A stretch of 64,000 nt of DNA from Sutterella sp. AM11-39 (GCF_003472385.1 NZ_QRLV01000007.1:49465-113464); one strand, 5' to 3'. Shown: positions 43,067 through 52,522, counted from the first letter of the stretch. Notes: a model not told the origin generated them from the sequence alone. Numbers and translations: made by a program.

Positions 43067-45304
43067 ATGCCGAGCATTTCCCGCCGTACACTGCTGCAAG
43101 GCACTGGCGCTATGGCCGTCGTCGGCAGCCTCTCGGGGCTTATCCCCGAAACTGCGCATGCGATGAACTCTCTGGGCGCCAAACCCGAACTGCTCAACAA
43201 GCGTGCTGGTACGGTCAAGTACCACAGTTGCTTGCGCAACTGTGCTGACCGCTGCTTGATGAAATTCCGCGTTCAAGACGGCCGCATGACTTACGTAAGC
43301 GGCGCTGAAAAGCAAGCCAAGACAGGAACTTGTCCCTGCGTAAAGGGGCTGACCTATGTTGAGTACACCTATGCCCCGGATCGCATTCTTCACCCGATGG
43401 AACGCATCGGCGAAAAGGGTTCGCACAAGTGGCGCCGCATCACTTGGGAAGAAGCATGGGCCAAACTCATTACCAAGACTAAGGAAGTCGTTGCCAAATA
43501 TGGTCCTGAAGCCGTTCTGCCCTATTCCTACTCGGGCAACTACGGCGCCATCGGCATGCACGCTTCCGGCGAACGCTTCTTTAACCGCCTAGGCGCCAGC
43601 TATCTGGATCGCCTGGTGTGCACGGAAGCCGGTGTCTGGGGTTACGGTTCCGTTCAGGGTACGACTGACGGTCCCGATCCCGATGAAATCCCGAATTGCG
43701 ACTGCTACATCAGCTGGGGCTTCAACGAAACCGTCTCCAACGTGCACGGCATCAAGCTTATCAATCAAATGCGTGACAAGGGCGGTGTTGTGCTTGCGGT
43801 CAACCCGAACCGCACGCCGATTTGCTCGCAAGCCGACGTCTACCTGCAGAACTACCCGGGTAGTGACGCTTGGGTTGCGACCGGTGTCATGAAGTATTTG
43901 ATCGCCCACGACGAAACCATTGATCACGAATTCCTGGACAAGTGCTGTATCGGCGCCGACAAGGTTTTCGAAAAGGTCAACTCCGTCAAATGGGAAGACA
44001 TTGAGCGCGTCACCGGCTGCAAACGCGCCGAAATCGAAAAGTTTGCCGCCCTCTACGGCAAGTCCAAGAACTGCATCATCCGCGGCGGCTATGGCATGCA
44101 GCGCAACTACAACGGCGCCCGCATGACTCGCGCCATCGCCATCATGCACGCTCTTCGCGGCATGTTTGACCGTCCCAATGCCGGCATTATTTATGACAAT
44201 GTCCGCAGTATCACCGGCATGAACAACTTTGACGGTCGCGGCAACTACTTCCTGACCGGCAAGGAACAACATGTCAACATGACCGACCTGGATCAGGCAT
44301 TGAAGGCTAAGAATCCGACAAGCCAGAACTTGATCGACAATCACACGACGCCACCGCAGCCGATCAAGCCGATTCATCTGTTCTTCTTCTACAACGGGAA
44401 TCCGGTCGCCGTTTCGCCCAACGTCAATCAGGTCATCGAAAATCTCAAGCGCGACGATCTTTACGTCGTTGGCTTCGACATGATCATGACCGACAGCATG
44501 GAATACTGCGACTTGGTTCTTCCTGCCTCCACGCAGTTTGAAACGGACGACATCATCGGCGACTACCACGGCTGGTTCCTGCAGATTTGCGAAAAAGTCA
44601 TCGAACCGGTCGGCGAATCCATGCCCAACTGGGACTTCTTTGCCGAATGGGGCCGCCGCATGGGCTTCAAGGACCAGGCCTTCAAGGATACGTCCTTTGA
44701 CATCATGCGCCAGCTGCTCAATACCAAGGCACCTTGGTATCAGGGCATCACCCTCGAACGCCTGCAGAAGGAAAAGTGGATCAAGCTGCCTTATCCCTCC
44801 AGCGTTCCCGTACGCTCCGGCGGCAAGTGCGGCACCGAATCCGGCAAGATCGAGCTTTATTCCGAAATGATGAAGCGCGCCGGTTTCGATCCTGTCATCG
44901 ATCTGGGCCTGTGCGAAGACGATATGCCCGAAGTTGAGAAGAAACTTCCGTTCCGTCTGCTCTCTCCCGGTATTCCGCAGCGTGTCAATTCCTCCTTCTA
45001 CAACGTGAAGTACATCCGCGCATTTAACGCTTACGAATGCGAAATCAGTCCGGAAGATGCCCAGAAACTCGGCATCAAGATGGGCGATCGAGTTCGTTTG
45101 ACCAACCAGCGCGGCGAAGCTTATTTCATCGCACGTGTGTCTACACGCGTCGGACCCGGCGTTGTTCGTACCGCCAAGTGCAATTGGCGCAGCACCAATC
45201 CTTACGGCAAGAACAACACCAATACGCTGACGACTTCGCGTCTGACCGATATGGGTGGATGCTCTGCATACCATTCCACCCGCGTGAACGTGGAAAAGGC
45301 CTGA
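43067..45304 (+). CDS. Tat-exported molybdopterin oxidoreductase, DMSO-reductase superfamily (enzyme 1 catalytic subunit)
   Basis: 745 residues. A Tat signal (SRRTLLQGTG at 5-14, cleavage after about 32) directs folded export. The N-terminal Fe4S4 domain has Cys55, Cys59, Cys63 and Cys89 or Cys91. The molybdopterin and C-terminal dinucleotide-binding domains follow. Comparing the region with DmsA by eye places Cys185 (LVCTEAG) where DmsA has its Mo-ligating Ser, so a Cys-ligated enzyme is inferred. The substrate is unknown; sulfur, arsenic or organic acceptors are possible. It is the first of six same-strand genes. Confidence 0.88.
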   Translation: MPSISRRTLLQGTGAMAVVGSLSGLIPETAHAMNSLGAKPELLNKRAGTVKYHSCLRNCADRCLMKFRVQDGRMTYVSGAEKQAKTGTCPCVKGLTYVEYTYAPDRILHPMERIGEKGSHKWRRITWEEAWAKLITKTKEVVAKYGPEAVLPYSYSGNYGAIGMHASGERFFNRLGASYLDRLVCTEAGVWGYGSVQGTTDGPDPDEIPNCDCYISWGFNETVSNVHGIKLINQMRDKGGVVLAVNPNRTPICSQADVYLQNYPGSDAWVATGVMKYLIAHDETIDHEFLDKCCIGADKVFEKVNSVKWEDIERVTGCKRAEIEKFAALYGKSKNCIIRGGYGMQRNYNGARMTRAIAIMHALRGMFDRPNAGIIYDNVRSITGMNNFDGRGNYFLTGKEQHVNMTDLDQALKAKNPTSQNLIDNHTTPPQPIKPIHLFFFYNGNPVAVSPNVNQVIENLKRDDLYVVGFDMIMTDSMEYCDLVLPASTQFETDDIIGDYHGWFLQICEKVIEPVGESMPNWDFFAEWGRRMGFKDQAFKDTSFDIMRQLLNTKAPWYQGITLERLQKEKWIKLPYPSSVPVRSGGKCGTESGKIELYSEMMKRAGFDPVIDLGLCEDDMPEVEKKLPFRLLSPGIPQRVNSSFYNVKYIRAFNAYECEISPEDAQKLGIKMGDRVRLTNQRGEAYFIARVSTRVGPGVVRTAKCNWRSTNPYGKNNTNTLTTSRLTDMGGCSAYHSTRVNVEKA

Positions 45305-45317
45305 GGGAGGATAGACC

Positions 45318-45869
45318 ATGACAAATAAACTGCAAAAAGGCTTCATCTTCCGCCAGGAAAACTGCGTCGGTTGCGGCGGATGCACGGTAGCCTGCCAAAT
45401 TCATAACGAATTGCCTGAAGACGTTCGCTTCCGCAAGGTTGATCTCTATGAGGTCAAGGACGCTGAGGGTCGAGTCCGCGACGTGTGGCTCTCGCACGCC
45501 TGCATGCATTGCACCAATCCGAGCTGCATGGCGGTTTGTCCGGCCAACTGCTTTACGAAACGTCCCGACGGCATCGTGGTGCTTGATCGCAACCGTTGCA
45601 CGGGCTGCGGTCTCTGCAAGAGCGCTTGCCCCTATGACGCAATCGTCATCAGCAAGCTCGACGGCAAGGCTGCCAAGTGCAACCTCTGCGTTGAGCTGCT
45701 TGATGCGGGTCTGAACCCGGCTTGCGTCGACGGCTGCCCTGTGAAGTGTCTTGAAGCCGGCAATATCGCTCAGGTGCTCGCGAGCAAGAAATCTGCCTCG
45801 CGCTCCGGCATCGGCTACAAGAACGGCATCAATGAACCCAACATGATCATCATCAGGGAGCGTCGTTGA
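45318..45869 (+). CDS. Four-cluster ferredoxin electron-transfer subunit (DmsB-like, enzyme 1)
   Basis: 183 residues with 16 cluster cysteines in four groups: CVGCGGCTVAC, CMHCTNPSCMAVCP, CTGCGLCKSACP and CNLCVELLDAGLNPACVDGC. This is the DmsB/NrfC family that wires a molybdoenzyme to its membrane subunit. It has no signal peptide, so it should cross the membrane bound to the Tat-tagged catalytic subunit, 13 nt upstream. GGGAGG lies before the ATG. Confidence 0.93.
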   Translation: MTNKLQKGFIFRQENCVGCGGCTVACQIHNELPEDVRFRKVDLYEVKDAEGRVRDVWLSHACMHCTNPSCMAVCPANCFTKRPDGIVVLDRNRCTGCGLCKSACPYDAIVISKLDGKAAKCNLCVELLDAGLNPACVDGCPVKCLEAGNIAQVLASKKSASRSGIGYKNGINEPNMIIIRERR

Positions 45870-46543
45870 TGACTGTCTCGCAGATCGATTCGTTTGTGTC
45901 GGCTCTGAAGCTGTTCAAAGAGCCCGTCTTTCATCCTGCCAAGGCCTCGGTCTATGAAGAGCTCGGAATCTGGGCTCAGAAATACGACCGCAAAGACCTT
46001 GCACTGGCGTGCGCTCAGGCCGCGAGCGACACCGACGAAGCCGAAGCGGAATTCAATCGTATGTGCATTGGTCCTTATCGACTGACCGTGCCGCCCTACG
46101 AAAGCGTCTGGCGTACCGGAAGACGTGTGCTGAACAATCGTTTCAGCGCCGCCGTTCAGTACTCCTATGAAGAAATCGGACTCGCTGTCGGCGACATGAA
46201 CGAGCCCGTTGACTTCTTCGGCTATGAACTGGAGTTCTGTTACGCCACGCATGCTTTTGCGTCAGCCTACGAAAAAGAAGGCAAAACGCAGGAAGCCGAA
46301 CTGCTCAGAGAAGCGGCATCTCGCTTCTGGGCTGAACATCTCGGCCACTGGGCCGGGAAGTTCCTCGAAGCCATGCAGCAGGATGCCAGACATCCGTTCT
46401 GGCGCGCTTGGGCACAGGCGCTTTCCGAACTGCTCACGGTTCAGCACAAGGACATTGCACTTAGCAACACCATGTCAGGGGAAGAGACGACTGCTGTCGT
46501 TCAACCTCCCCGTTCCCTTCACGGGACAAAGGATTCGATATGA
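45869..46543 (+). CDS. TorD/DmsD-family molybdoenzyme chaperone
   Basis: 224 residues, all-helical, with the family motif EPVDFFGYELEFCYATHAF and a C-terminal WAGKFLEAMQQ-type segment. Such chaperones bind the Tat signal and hold the apoenzyme until the Mo cofactor is inserted. ATG 45869 overlaps the ferredoxin stop (TGATG), with GGGAG 8 nt upstream. It is the only chaperone for two Tat-dependent enzymes in this cluster. Confidence 0.9.
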   Translation: MTVSQIDSFVSALKLFKEPVFHPAKASVYEELGIWAQKYDRKDLALACAQAASDTDEAEAEFNRMCIGPYRLTVPPYESVWRTGRRVLNNRFSAAVQYSYEEIGLAVGDMNEPVDFFGYELEFCYATHAFASAYEKEGKTQEAELLREAASRFWAEHLGHWAGKFLEAMQQDARHPFWRAWAQALSELLTVQHKDIALSNTMSGEETTAVVQPPRSLHGTKDSI

Positions 46544-47499
46544 AAAAATTGGCTTTCCTTTCCGGCATGACCCTCACAACGGCGGCCGCCGCTGCCGAAG
46601 AGACCGCCGTGCACCAGCCCGAGTTTTGGATGCAAGTCCAGGAGCATGTTGTCAACAACGACATTCCTCAATTGTTGGGCTACGCCAGCAACCCGGCTTA
46701 CACCAAGACCTATCTGCCCGAAGGCGTTAGCGAAGGTTACCTTTCCTTCGTTCAATCGGCTGCAACGATCGGCAACGTCATTTTCATGAGCGTTGTTCTC
46801 GTCGCCATTCTCTTCACGATTTTCGTGATCTTCAATGGCCGGGCAAAGCTTGAAAACGGCTTTTCCGGAAAACTGATCAACCGCTGGTCTCCGCTTGATG
46901 TGGCTCTGCACTGGCTTGCCGCCATTCCCTGCCTGATCCTGATTCTTTCGGGATTGGTCATCGGTGCCGGCCGCTTCTGGCTCGAGCCTCTGATGAGCCC
47001 GACGCACTTTGCCTCCTTTGTGGATGCAAGCGTGATGTTCCATAACTTCTTCGCCTTCCCCTTCATCGTCGGCGCCGTGATCATCATGATCAAATGGGCT
47101 GCTCGTCAGTTCCCTGAAAGCTGCGACGCCAAATGGTTTGCCTGCCTCGGTGGGTACATCAACTTCGGCGGTAAAGCCAAGCATCCGGATGCTGGTTTTG
47201 CCAACGCCGGTGAGAAGGCTTATTTCTGGACCGTCTTCATCTTCGGCCTGGCCTTGATTGTCACAGGCCTGATGATGCTCTATCCGGATCTTTTCGGCGG
47301 AGTGGATAAGAACGGCGCATTGCTGGCTCTGATCATCCACATCATCAGTGCTGTCGTGCTCGGCGCCTTCACCGTGATCCATATCTTCATGGGCGCTGTG
47401 ATGAGCGAAGGCGGCATGCAGAACATGATCAACGGCAAGTGCGATGAAAACTGGGCCAAGCAGAACCACAACCTGTGGTACGCCAAGGTCTCCAAGTAA
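46540..47499 (+). CDS. Cytochrome b membrane subunit (formate dehydrogenase gamma type)
   Basis: 319 residues. A signal peptide (about 1-19) and a periplasmic stretch are followed by four to five membrane helices with haem-ligand histidines: ALHWLAAIP, MFHNFFAFPF and the pair in LIIHIISAVVLGAFTVIHIF. This resembles FdnI/FdoI, which exchange electrons between quinone and a periplasmic ferredoxin subunit. The start ATGA overlaps the chaperone stop. It is the only quinone-linked membrane subunit for the two oxidoreductases here; no NrfD/TtrC-type anchor is present. Confidence 0.9.
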   Translation: MKKLAFLSGMTLTTAAAAAEETAVHQPEFWMQVQEHVVNNDIPQLLGYASNPAYTKTYLPEGVSEGYLSFVQSAATIGNVIFMSVVLVAILFTIFVIFNGRAKLENGFSGKLINRWSPLDVALHWLAAIPCLILILSGLVIGAGRFWLEPLMSPTHFASFVDASVMFHNFFAFPFIVGAVIIMIKWAARQFPESCDAKWFACLGGYINFGGKAKHPDAGFANAGEKAYFWTVFIFGLALIVTGLMMLYPDLFGGVDKNGALLALIIHIISAVVLGAFTVIHIFMGAVMSEGGMQNMINGKCDENWAKQNHNLWYAKVSK

Positions 47500-47590
47500 C
47501 TTGTCTGTCTCTACCTCCTAAATTCAGCCGAACTCTGCCCGAACGATTCTCGTTCGGACGGAGCTCGGCTCCTACGTACACAGAAAAACT

Positions 47591-48292
47591 ATGCTGATCA
47601 ATCGACGCTCACTGCTAGAGATGATGGCGGCAGGAACGGCTTTTACCCTGATTCCCAGCGCGCAGCTCTTGGCCAAAACCCCCGGCAAGCGCTATGCCAT
47701 GGTCTTTGACGTTCGACGCTGCACCGGCTGCCTTTCATGCACCGTAAGCTGCGCCATGGAAAACAAGACGCCTGTCGGCCGCAGCCGAACCGACGTCAGT
47801 CAAGTCACGGTCACAGGAAAGTCCTTCGGCAGCGCTGTCTTGCCGATGCCGCACCAATGCAACCATTGCGACAACCCGCCCTGCGTAGCCGTGTGTCCCG
47901 CCAAAGCCACGTACAAACGTCCCGAAGACGGAATCGTCGTCATTGACTACAACAAGTGCATCCACTGTCAGGCTTGCACCAAAGCCTGCCCGTACGGAGC
48001 ACGTAAGGCTGATCCCGAATTTAAGACAGCTCCTGAAAAATGCAATTTCTGCATCCACCGATTACAGGAAGGGCTGTTGCCGGCTTGCGTGGAAACTTGC
48101 ATCGGCAAGGCTCGCGTATTCGGCGACCTGAATGACGAAAACAGCGAAATTTATCGCCTGGTTAAAGAAAACAAGGTCTACGCTCTGTTGTCCGACCTTG
48201 GCACCAAACCCAACATCTTCTATATCGGTCTGCCTGATGACATCGATGATAAAGCCATGCTTCAGACCAAACCGATTCAATGGCAGCGTTAA
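47591..48292 (+). CDS. Tat-exported four-cluster ferredoxin (TtrB/NrfC-like, enzyme 2)
   Basis: 233 residues. The N-terminus NRRSLLEMMAAGTAF carries a twin-Arg signal. Four cluster groups follow: CTGCLSCTVSC, CNHCDNPPCVAVCP, CIHCQACTKACP and CNFC...CVETC. It is closest in pattern to TtrB of tetrathionate reductase. The gene is 91 nt after the cytochrome b and 11 nt before the second molybdoenzyme. It should carry its signal-less partner across the membrane. Confidence 0.92.
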   Translation: MLINRRSLLEMMAAGTAFTLIPSAQLLAKTPGKRYAMVFDVRRCTGCLSCTVSCAMENKTPVGRSRTDVSQVTVTGKSFGSAVLPMPHQCNHCDNPPCVAVCPAKATYKRPEDGIVVIDYNKCIHCQACTKACPYGARKADPEFKTAPEKCNFCIHRLQEGLLPACVETCIGKARVFGDLNDENSEIYRLVKENKVYALLSDLGTKPNIFYIGLPDDIDDKAMLQTKPIQWQR

Positions 48293-48303
48293 GAGGATTT
48301 CAC

Positions 48304-51237
48304 ATGAGTCAAGACATCAAAAAACCAGTCTTCGGTAACGCCGCAGCTCCCGAATTCGTCCGTGTCAACGGCAAGTTGCAGGTGCGTGACGGCATCCGCG
48401 TCGGCTTTACCCGATGCTTTACCTGCAACAATATGTGCGGTCTTCGCTATCGTGTGGATGAAAAAACAAATACGGTCACGAGAGTGGCCGGCAACCCGTA
48501 CTGCGAGGTAGTCTCCGGCGGCAAACCTTTGCCTCTGAACACTCCGGTTGAAAAAGCGTTTGAAATTCTCACCGGCGATGCAGGCCTGGAACATCGCGCA
48601 ACGGTTTGCGGCAAAGGTTCATCGGGCCCCGACAGCATCACTGATCCGCGACGAGTCACTCAAGTGCTCAAGCGCGCCGGCAAGCGCGGTGAAAACAAGT
48701 GGAAGACCATTTCCTACGAACAGGCAGTAAAGGAAATTGTCGAAGGCGGCAATCTGTTTGGCGAAGGTCATGTCGACGGTCTGAGAAAAATCCGCGACCT
48801 AAAAACGCCCGCTCGCAAAGGCTACCCTGAATTCGGCACGGCCGCCAATCAGCTTTTTGCGACGTTTAACGAAGAAGACACCATGCGCGGCGGCTTTTAT
48901 CGTCGCTTCATCACGCAGGCCTTCGGCTCCGTCAATCTTTGCACCAAACATGCCTACTGCGGCGCTGCAGTCGGCGTCGGCTATTCGCTCGGCTTGGCCC
49001 CCGAAGTGGCGGCCGGTATGTGCGATGTCGATTGGAACAATTTCGAATACGCCATTTTCATGGGCACTTCGCCGGGCTCTTCCGGAGCAAGTATCAACCG
49101 TCTTGGTCGCGCTGTCGCCGATGCACGAGTCGATCGCAAGGTGAAATACGTTTGCGTTGACCCCATTTTGCGCGGCAATGTTGTGAACAATACCGAAGCA
49201 CGCTGGCAGCCGATTCTTCCCGGCAGCGATACTGCATTCCTTTACGGTTTGGTACGCACGATTTTTGAAGAAAAGCTCTATCTGGAGTCTTTCCTGCGTA
49301 ACCCCAACGAAGCTTGCGCCAAGAAAAACGGCGAAATCAACTGGACCAATGCAACGCTGTTGATTGACATTAAGACGCAAACGCCGGCTCTGGCCAAAGA
49401 TTTCGGCTTGGGTAAGGATGCCCAAGGCGTCGTCGCTGTCGACGGTAAGTTGGTCAATGCCGAAACAGCCGGTCCGGCCGACCTTTTTGTGGACGGTTCC
49501 TTCAAAAAGACCGACGGCTCCAGCGTTCGTCTCGTATCAAGCCTTGAACTTCTGCGTAAAGAGGCCCTTCGCTATTCCATGAAGGAGTACTCTCAGCGAT
49601 GCGGCGCATCGGTTGAACGTATGCAGGAAATTGCACGGGAGTTCTGCTCGCACAACCGCCGAGTTGTCGCCGTCTCCAATGCCGGCAACAACGGTGCTGA
49701 TGCCATCATGAGCGCCTGGTTGCTTTGCATCCTTAATTCGCTCGCGGGCAGTCATGACGTCAAGGGCGGCGCCCTATACGGCAACGGCGCCTTCATGGGC
49801 TTTGAAGGAAACTACAACCTTGGTGAGGTTGCCGGGGCTGCTGAACAAACAGCCACCATGAATGTCTGCTTCAATGCTCCCTACGAAGATTCGACCGAAT
49901 ACAAAGAAAAGGTCAAAGCAGGCAAGAACCCCTACCCCGCCAGCCATGTGTATCACCCGATGAACCCGGGTTACGTGGCGGGCAATGCTGCGGAGATGTT
50001 TGTAGCTTTGGCCAACAAGGATCCGTATCCTGCCAAGGCTCTCATCAATTGGCGCAGTAATGTGCTCTACAGCGCATCAAGCATTAACTCCAAAGTCATT
50101 GATGCAGTTAAAGATCCCAAGTCTTTGCCGCTGTTTGTCGCAATTGACGCTTTCATCAATGAGACGAATTGCTACGCCGACTACATCATCCCTGATCGTG
50201 TCATGTACGAGGAATACGCTTGCGACCGTACGTGGGGCAACTTTAATGTCTGCGTCGTGGCAGGAGTTCCGGTCGTTGAGCCGCGAACCGTTGTCAATAA
50301 GAAAGGACGCCATGTCTGCATGGAAGAGTTCCTCTTTGACTGCGCAGCAGCCATGAAGCTTCCGGGCTTCGGCAAGGGAGCTATCGCTAAAAAAGATGGC
50401 GGCAAAGCGGATTTGCTTACCTATGACGACTGGTATGCACGCTATTTGAGCAACGTCGCCGAACAGTGCGCAAACCTGCCCAAGGTGACGGCCTCCGACC
50501 GTAAATTTGCCGGTCTGGATCGCGCAATGAAGATGGTTTCTCCGCGTCTGACCAAAGCTGAGGCCGCCAAGGTCGAAGCCTTGCTGTCTCGCGGCGGTTA
50601 CTATGACGAACCCGAGCGCTACAACGGCAACTTCATGTTCAACGGCGGCGGCAAGTATCTGCAATTCTTCAATCCTGCCATGCCTGCCATTCGTCACTGC
50701 TACTCCGGCAAGCCTTATCCGGGCGTGCCCGTGCTTGACGAACCCCGCTTCTTTAACGGTGACAGCTGGAGCAAGCATTGGAGTAAAAAAGACTTCCCGT
50801 TGCTCATGAGCAGCTTTAAGCCCATTTTGCGCAGCAACTACTCCGTTGCCTTTGCTCACTGCACGGAAATCTCTCCCGAGAACTTCGTGCAAGTACACTC
50901 CGCCACCGCTAAGAAGCTTGGCCTGAAGAAGGGCGACAAAGTTCGCATCGTAAGCCCCAACGGCACACCGGCTCAGGGCATTCTCTACTGCGACGAAGGT
51001 GTCGCACCGGGTGCAGTCTGTATTGCTCATGCATACGGACACTGGGCTTACGGCGCGGAAGACCGCATCGTTGACGGCAAGAAACTACCTGGCATCAAAG
51101 CTCGCGCCGGAGGTGTAGCAGTCAACCACTTGGTGCCGTATGACCCAACGCGTCCGGGCAAGGTTTCTGCACTTAACGACTACTGGGCAGCCGGCAACTG
51201 CCGTACCGGTATTCCTGTGCGCCTGGAAAAAATTTAA
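48304..51237 (+). CDS. Molybdopterin oxidoreductase, tetrathionate-reductase-like (enzyme 2 catalytic subunit), no signal peptide
   Basis: 977 residues, in the TtrA-like size class. The Fe4S4 cysteines are Cys38, Cys41, Cys45 and Cys102. Cys219 (TKHAYCGAAVG) is the likely Mo ligand. The molydopterin-binding domains run to the C-terminal SALNDYWAAGNCRTGIPVRLEKI. ATG 48304 has AGAGGA 7 nt upstream. The start MSQDIKKPVFGN has no Tat or Sec signal, unlike typical TtrA, so export probably depends on the Tat-tagged ferredoxin encoded just upstream. The substrate is unproven. Confidence 0.88.
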   Translation: MSQDIKKPVFGNAAAPEFVRVNGKLQVRDGIRVGFTRCFTCNNMCGLRYRVDEKTNTVTRVAGNPYCEVVSGGKPLPLNTPVEKAFEILTGDAGLEHRATVCGKGSSGPDSITDPRRVTQVLKRAGKRGENKWKTISYEQAVKEIVEGGNLFGEGHVDGLRKIRDLKTPARKGYPEFGTAANQLFATFNEEDTMRGGFYRRFITQAFGSVNLCTKHAYCGAAVGVGYSLGLAPEVAAGMCDVDWNNFEYAIFMGTSPGSSGASINRLGRAVADARVDRKVKYVCVDPILRGNVVNNTEARWQPILPGSDTAFLYGLVRTIFEEKLYLESFLRNPNEACAKKNGEINWTNATLLIDIKTQTPALAKDFGLGKDAQGVVAVDGKLVNAETAGPADLFVDGSFKKTDGSSVRLVSSLELLRKEALRYSMKEYSQRCGASVERMQEIAREFCSHNRRVVAVSNAGNNGADAIMSAWLLCILNSLAGSHDVKGGALYGNGAFMGFEGNYNLGEVAGAAEQTATMNVCFNAPYEDSTEYKEKVKAGKNPYPASHVYHPMNPGYVAGNAAEMFVALANKDPYPAKALINWRSNVLYSASSINSKVIDAVKDPKSLPLFVAIDAFINETNCYADYIIPDRVMYEEYACDRTWGNFNVCVVAGVPVVEPRTVVNKKGRHVCMEEFLFDCAAAMKLPGFGKGAIAKKDGGKADLLTYDDWYARYLSNVAEQCANLPKVTASDRKFAGLDRAMKMVSPRLTKAEAAKVEALLSRGGYYDEPERYNGNFMFNGGGKYLQFFNPAMPAIRHCYSGKPYPGVPVLDEPRFFNGDSWSKHWSKKDFPLLMSSFKPILRSNYSVAFAHCTEISPENFVQVHSATAKKLGLKKGDKVRIVSPNGTPAQGILYCDEGVAPGAVCIAHAYGHWAYGAEDRIVDGKKLPGIKARAGGVAVNHLVPYDPTRPGKVSALNDYWAAGNCRTGIPVRLEKI

Positions 51238-51289
51238 GTCTCCTCTGATATAAGGGTCCGCAACTGTCATTTCTCAACAGTTGCCTTCA

Positions 51290-51322
51290 AAGCCGCATTC
51301 TTCATTGGATGCGGCTTTTTTT
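51290..51322 (+). terminator. Rho-independent terminator of the molybdoenzyme cluster
   Basis: AGCCGCAT and ATGCGGCT pair across a 10-nt loop, followed by TTTTTTT, 53 nt after the last gene. Confidence 0.95.
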
Positions 51323-51516
51323 AGTATGTTCGGCATGAGCACGTTCCAATGCAGCTTCACGGATAAACGCTAAACCACGAAAACAACCGACCTACTCCCC
51401 GCTAGATTCGAATCCGCGGAGAGAATTCTTTGCAAAACCGAACAACCCTCCCCCGGTGTGCCTTGTTGCCGGTCGTTGGTTCTAGAATCCAAAGGACAAC
51501 TTTTAGAGGACCGGAC

Positions 51517-52071
51517 ATGGCCAACGAACTTTTAAATGCTCTTCTCCCCCGCCGCAGTCTCAAGCCCAAGTATCTGACGCTGCCGTTTCCGACGAAAGAT
51601 CAGATCGAGACCGCTGCCCGCGCCGCCCTGCGCGCCCCGGTGCATGGCGACGATTTTCCCTGCCGCTTCGTCGTCATCCCTGACATCAAGCGCGACAAAC
51701 TAGCCGAACTCTTTCGCGGCGCAGCCGCCATGCAGGGCTCCGATGAAGAAAAACAGGAACGCGCCGCCAGCAAAGCCTTCAAGGGGCCTTTGCTTGTCGC
51801 CTTCGTGGTGAACCTGTCTGCCAACGGCAACGCTACGGAATCCCTGATTTCTGCCGGTGCCGCATTGGAGCAGTTCCTGTTGGCACTCAAGGTTCAAGGG
51901 TTCGGCGCCATCACACTTTCGGGATCCATCCTTGAAAGCCCGATTCTTCAAGCGGCTTTCTGTAAAGATGGATCCGAGAAACTCGTTGCCTGGATCACAA
52001 TCGGTACTCCCGCCGAAGGGGTGACCTTTGAGCCCGAGGCAAGAAACGCCCCAATTAGTGTCTGGTCCTAA
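51517..52071 (+). CDS. Nitroreductase family protein (YdjA-like)
   Basis: 184 residues, FMN-dependent nitroreductase fold. The PRRSLKPKYLTLPFPTKDQIETAARAALRAPVHGDDFPCRF pattern matches the short YdjA-type, which reduces nitro compounds or other acceptors with NAD(P)H. ATG 51517 is chosen for AGAGGA 6 nt upstream; the longer frame reaches back 29 codons. It is monocistronic, between the cluster terminator and the mini-lipoprotein gene. Confidence 0.88.
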   Translation: MANELLNALLPRRSLKPKYLTLPFPTKDQIETAARAALRAPVHGDDFPCRFVVIPDIKRDKLAELFRGAAAMQGSDEEKQERAASKAFKGPLLVAFVVNLSANGNATESLISAGAALEQFLLALKVQGFGAITLSGSILESPILQAAFCKDGSEKLVAWITIGTPAEGVTFEPEARNAPISVWS

Positions 52072-52295
52072 TTCAGTCAGTCCTTCGAGAAACGAACTCT
52101 GTGAGCAAAGAATCCTGATAAATCCGAAAGTTGACTTTGGATAAAATCGGAAGTCCACTTTGTTTTTTATTCAACGTCGGCAACGCTGAATTTCGCCTCC
52201 GATCGCGTCAAAATCAGCCAAAATCTCCCGTAAAATCAACCTGGTATCCTCTTTGAGAAGCCGATACCTCCTGTGTTTCAAACAAGGGATAACGT

Positions 52296-52502
52296 ATGGA
52301 AAAGAGACGCACATTACTGGCAGCAGCCATTGCCTTATCGGCATTGGTTTTGACAGGCTGTCCGCATCATCATCGTCGTCCCGGTCCGCCTCCCGGCGGC
52401 CCCGGCGCCGGCGGTCCCGGCGGTGGACCAGCTGGTGGTCCCGGAGGCCCTGGGCCTGGCGGCGGAGGTCCGGGCGGTCCCGGCGGCGGTCCTCGTCGTT
52501 AA
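52296..52502 (+). CDS. Gly/Pro-rich mini-lipoprotein
   Basis: 68 residues. The signal peptide ends in LTGC (Cys22), giving a mature lipoprotein of about 47 residues: PHHHRRP, then a run made almost wholly of Gly and Pro with two Ala, ending PRR. AAGGG precedes the ATG at good spacing. The His/Arg head could bind metal or acidic polymers, and the tail resembles short collagen-like or disordered surface linkers. No family is recognised. The gene is convergent with the DUF72 gene, 20 nt apart. Confidence 0.75.
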   Translation: MEKRRTLLAAAIALSALVLTGCPHHHRRPGPPPGGPGAGGPGGGPAGGPGGPGPGGGGPGGPGGGPRR

Positions 52503-52522
52503 CACTTTGAAGCGAAGTACGG

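Noticed and set aside
43589-45385. 598-codon leftward frame opposite the first molybdoenzyme
   Set aside because: Antisense shadow of a secure Tat-exported oxidoreductase.
48304-51237. Firm naming as tetrathionate reductase TtrA
   Set aside because: No TtrC-type anchor, no Tat signal and no ttrSR nearby; similarity in pattern alone does not fix the substrate.
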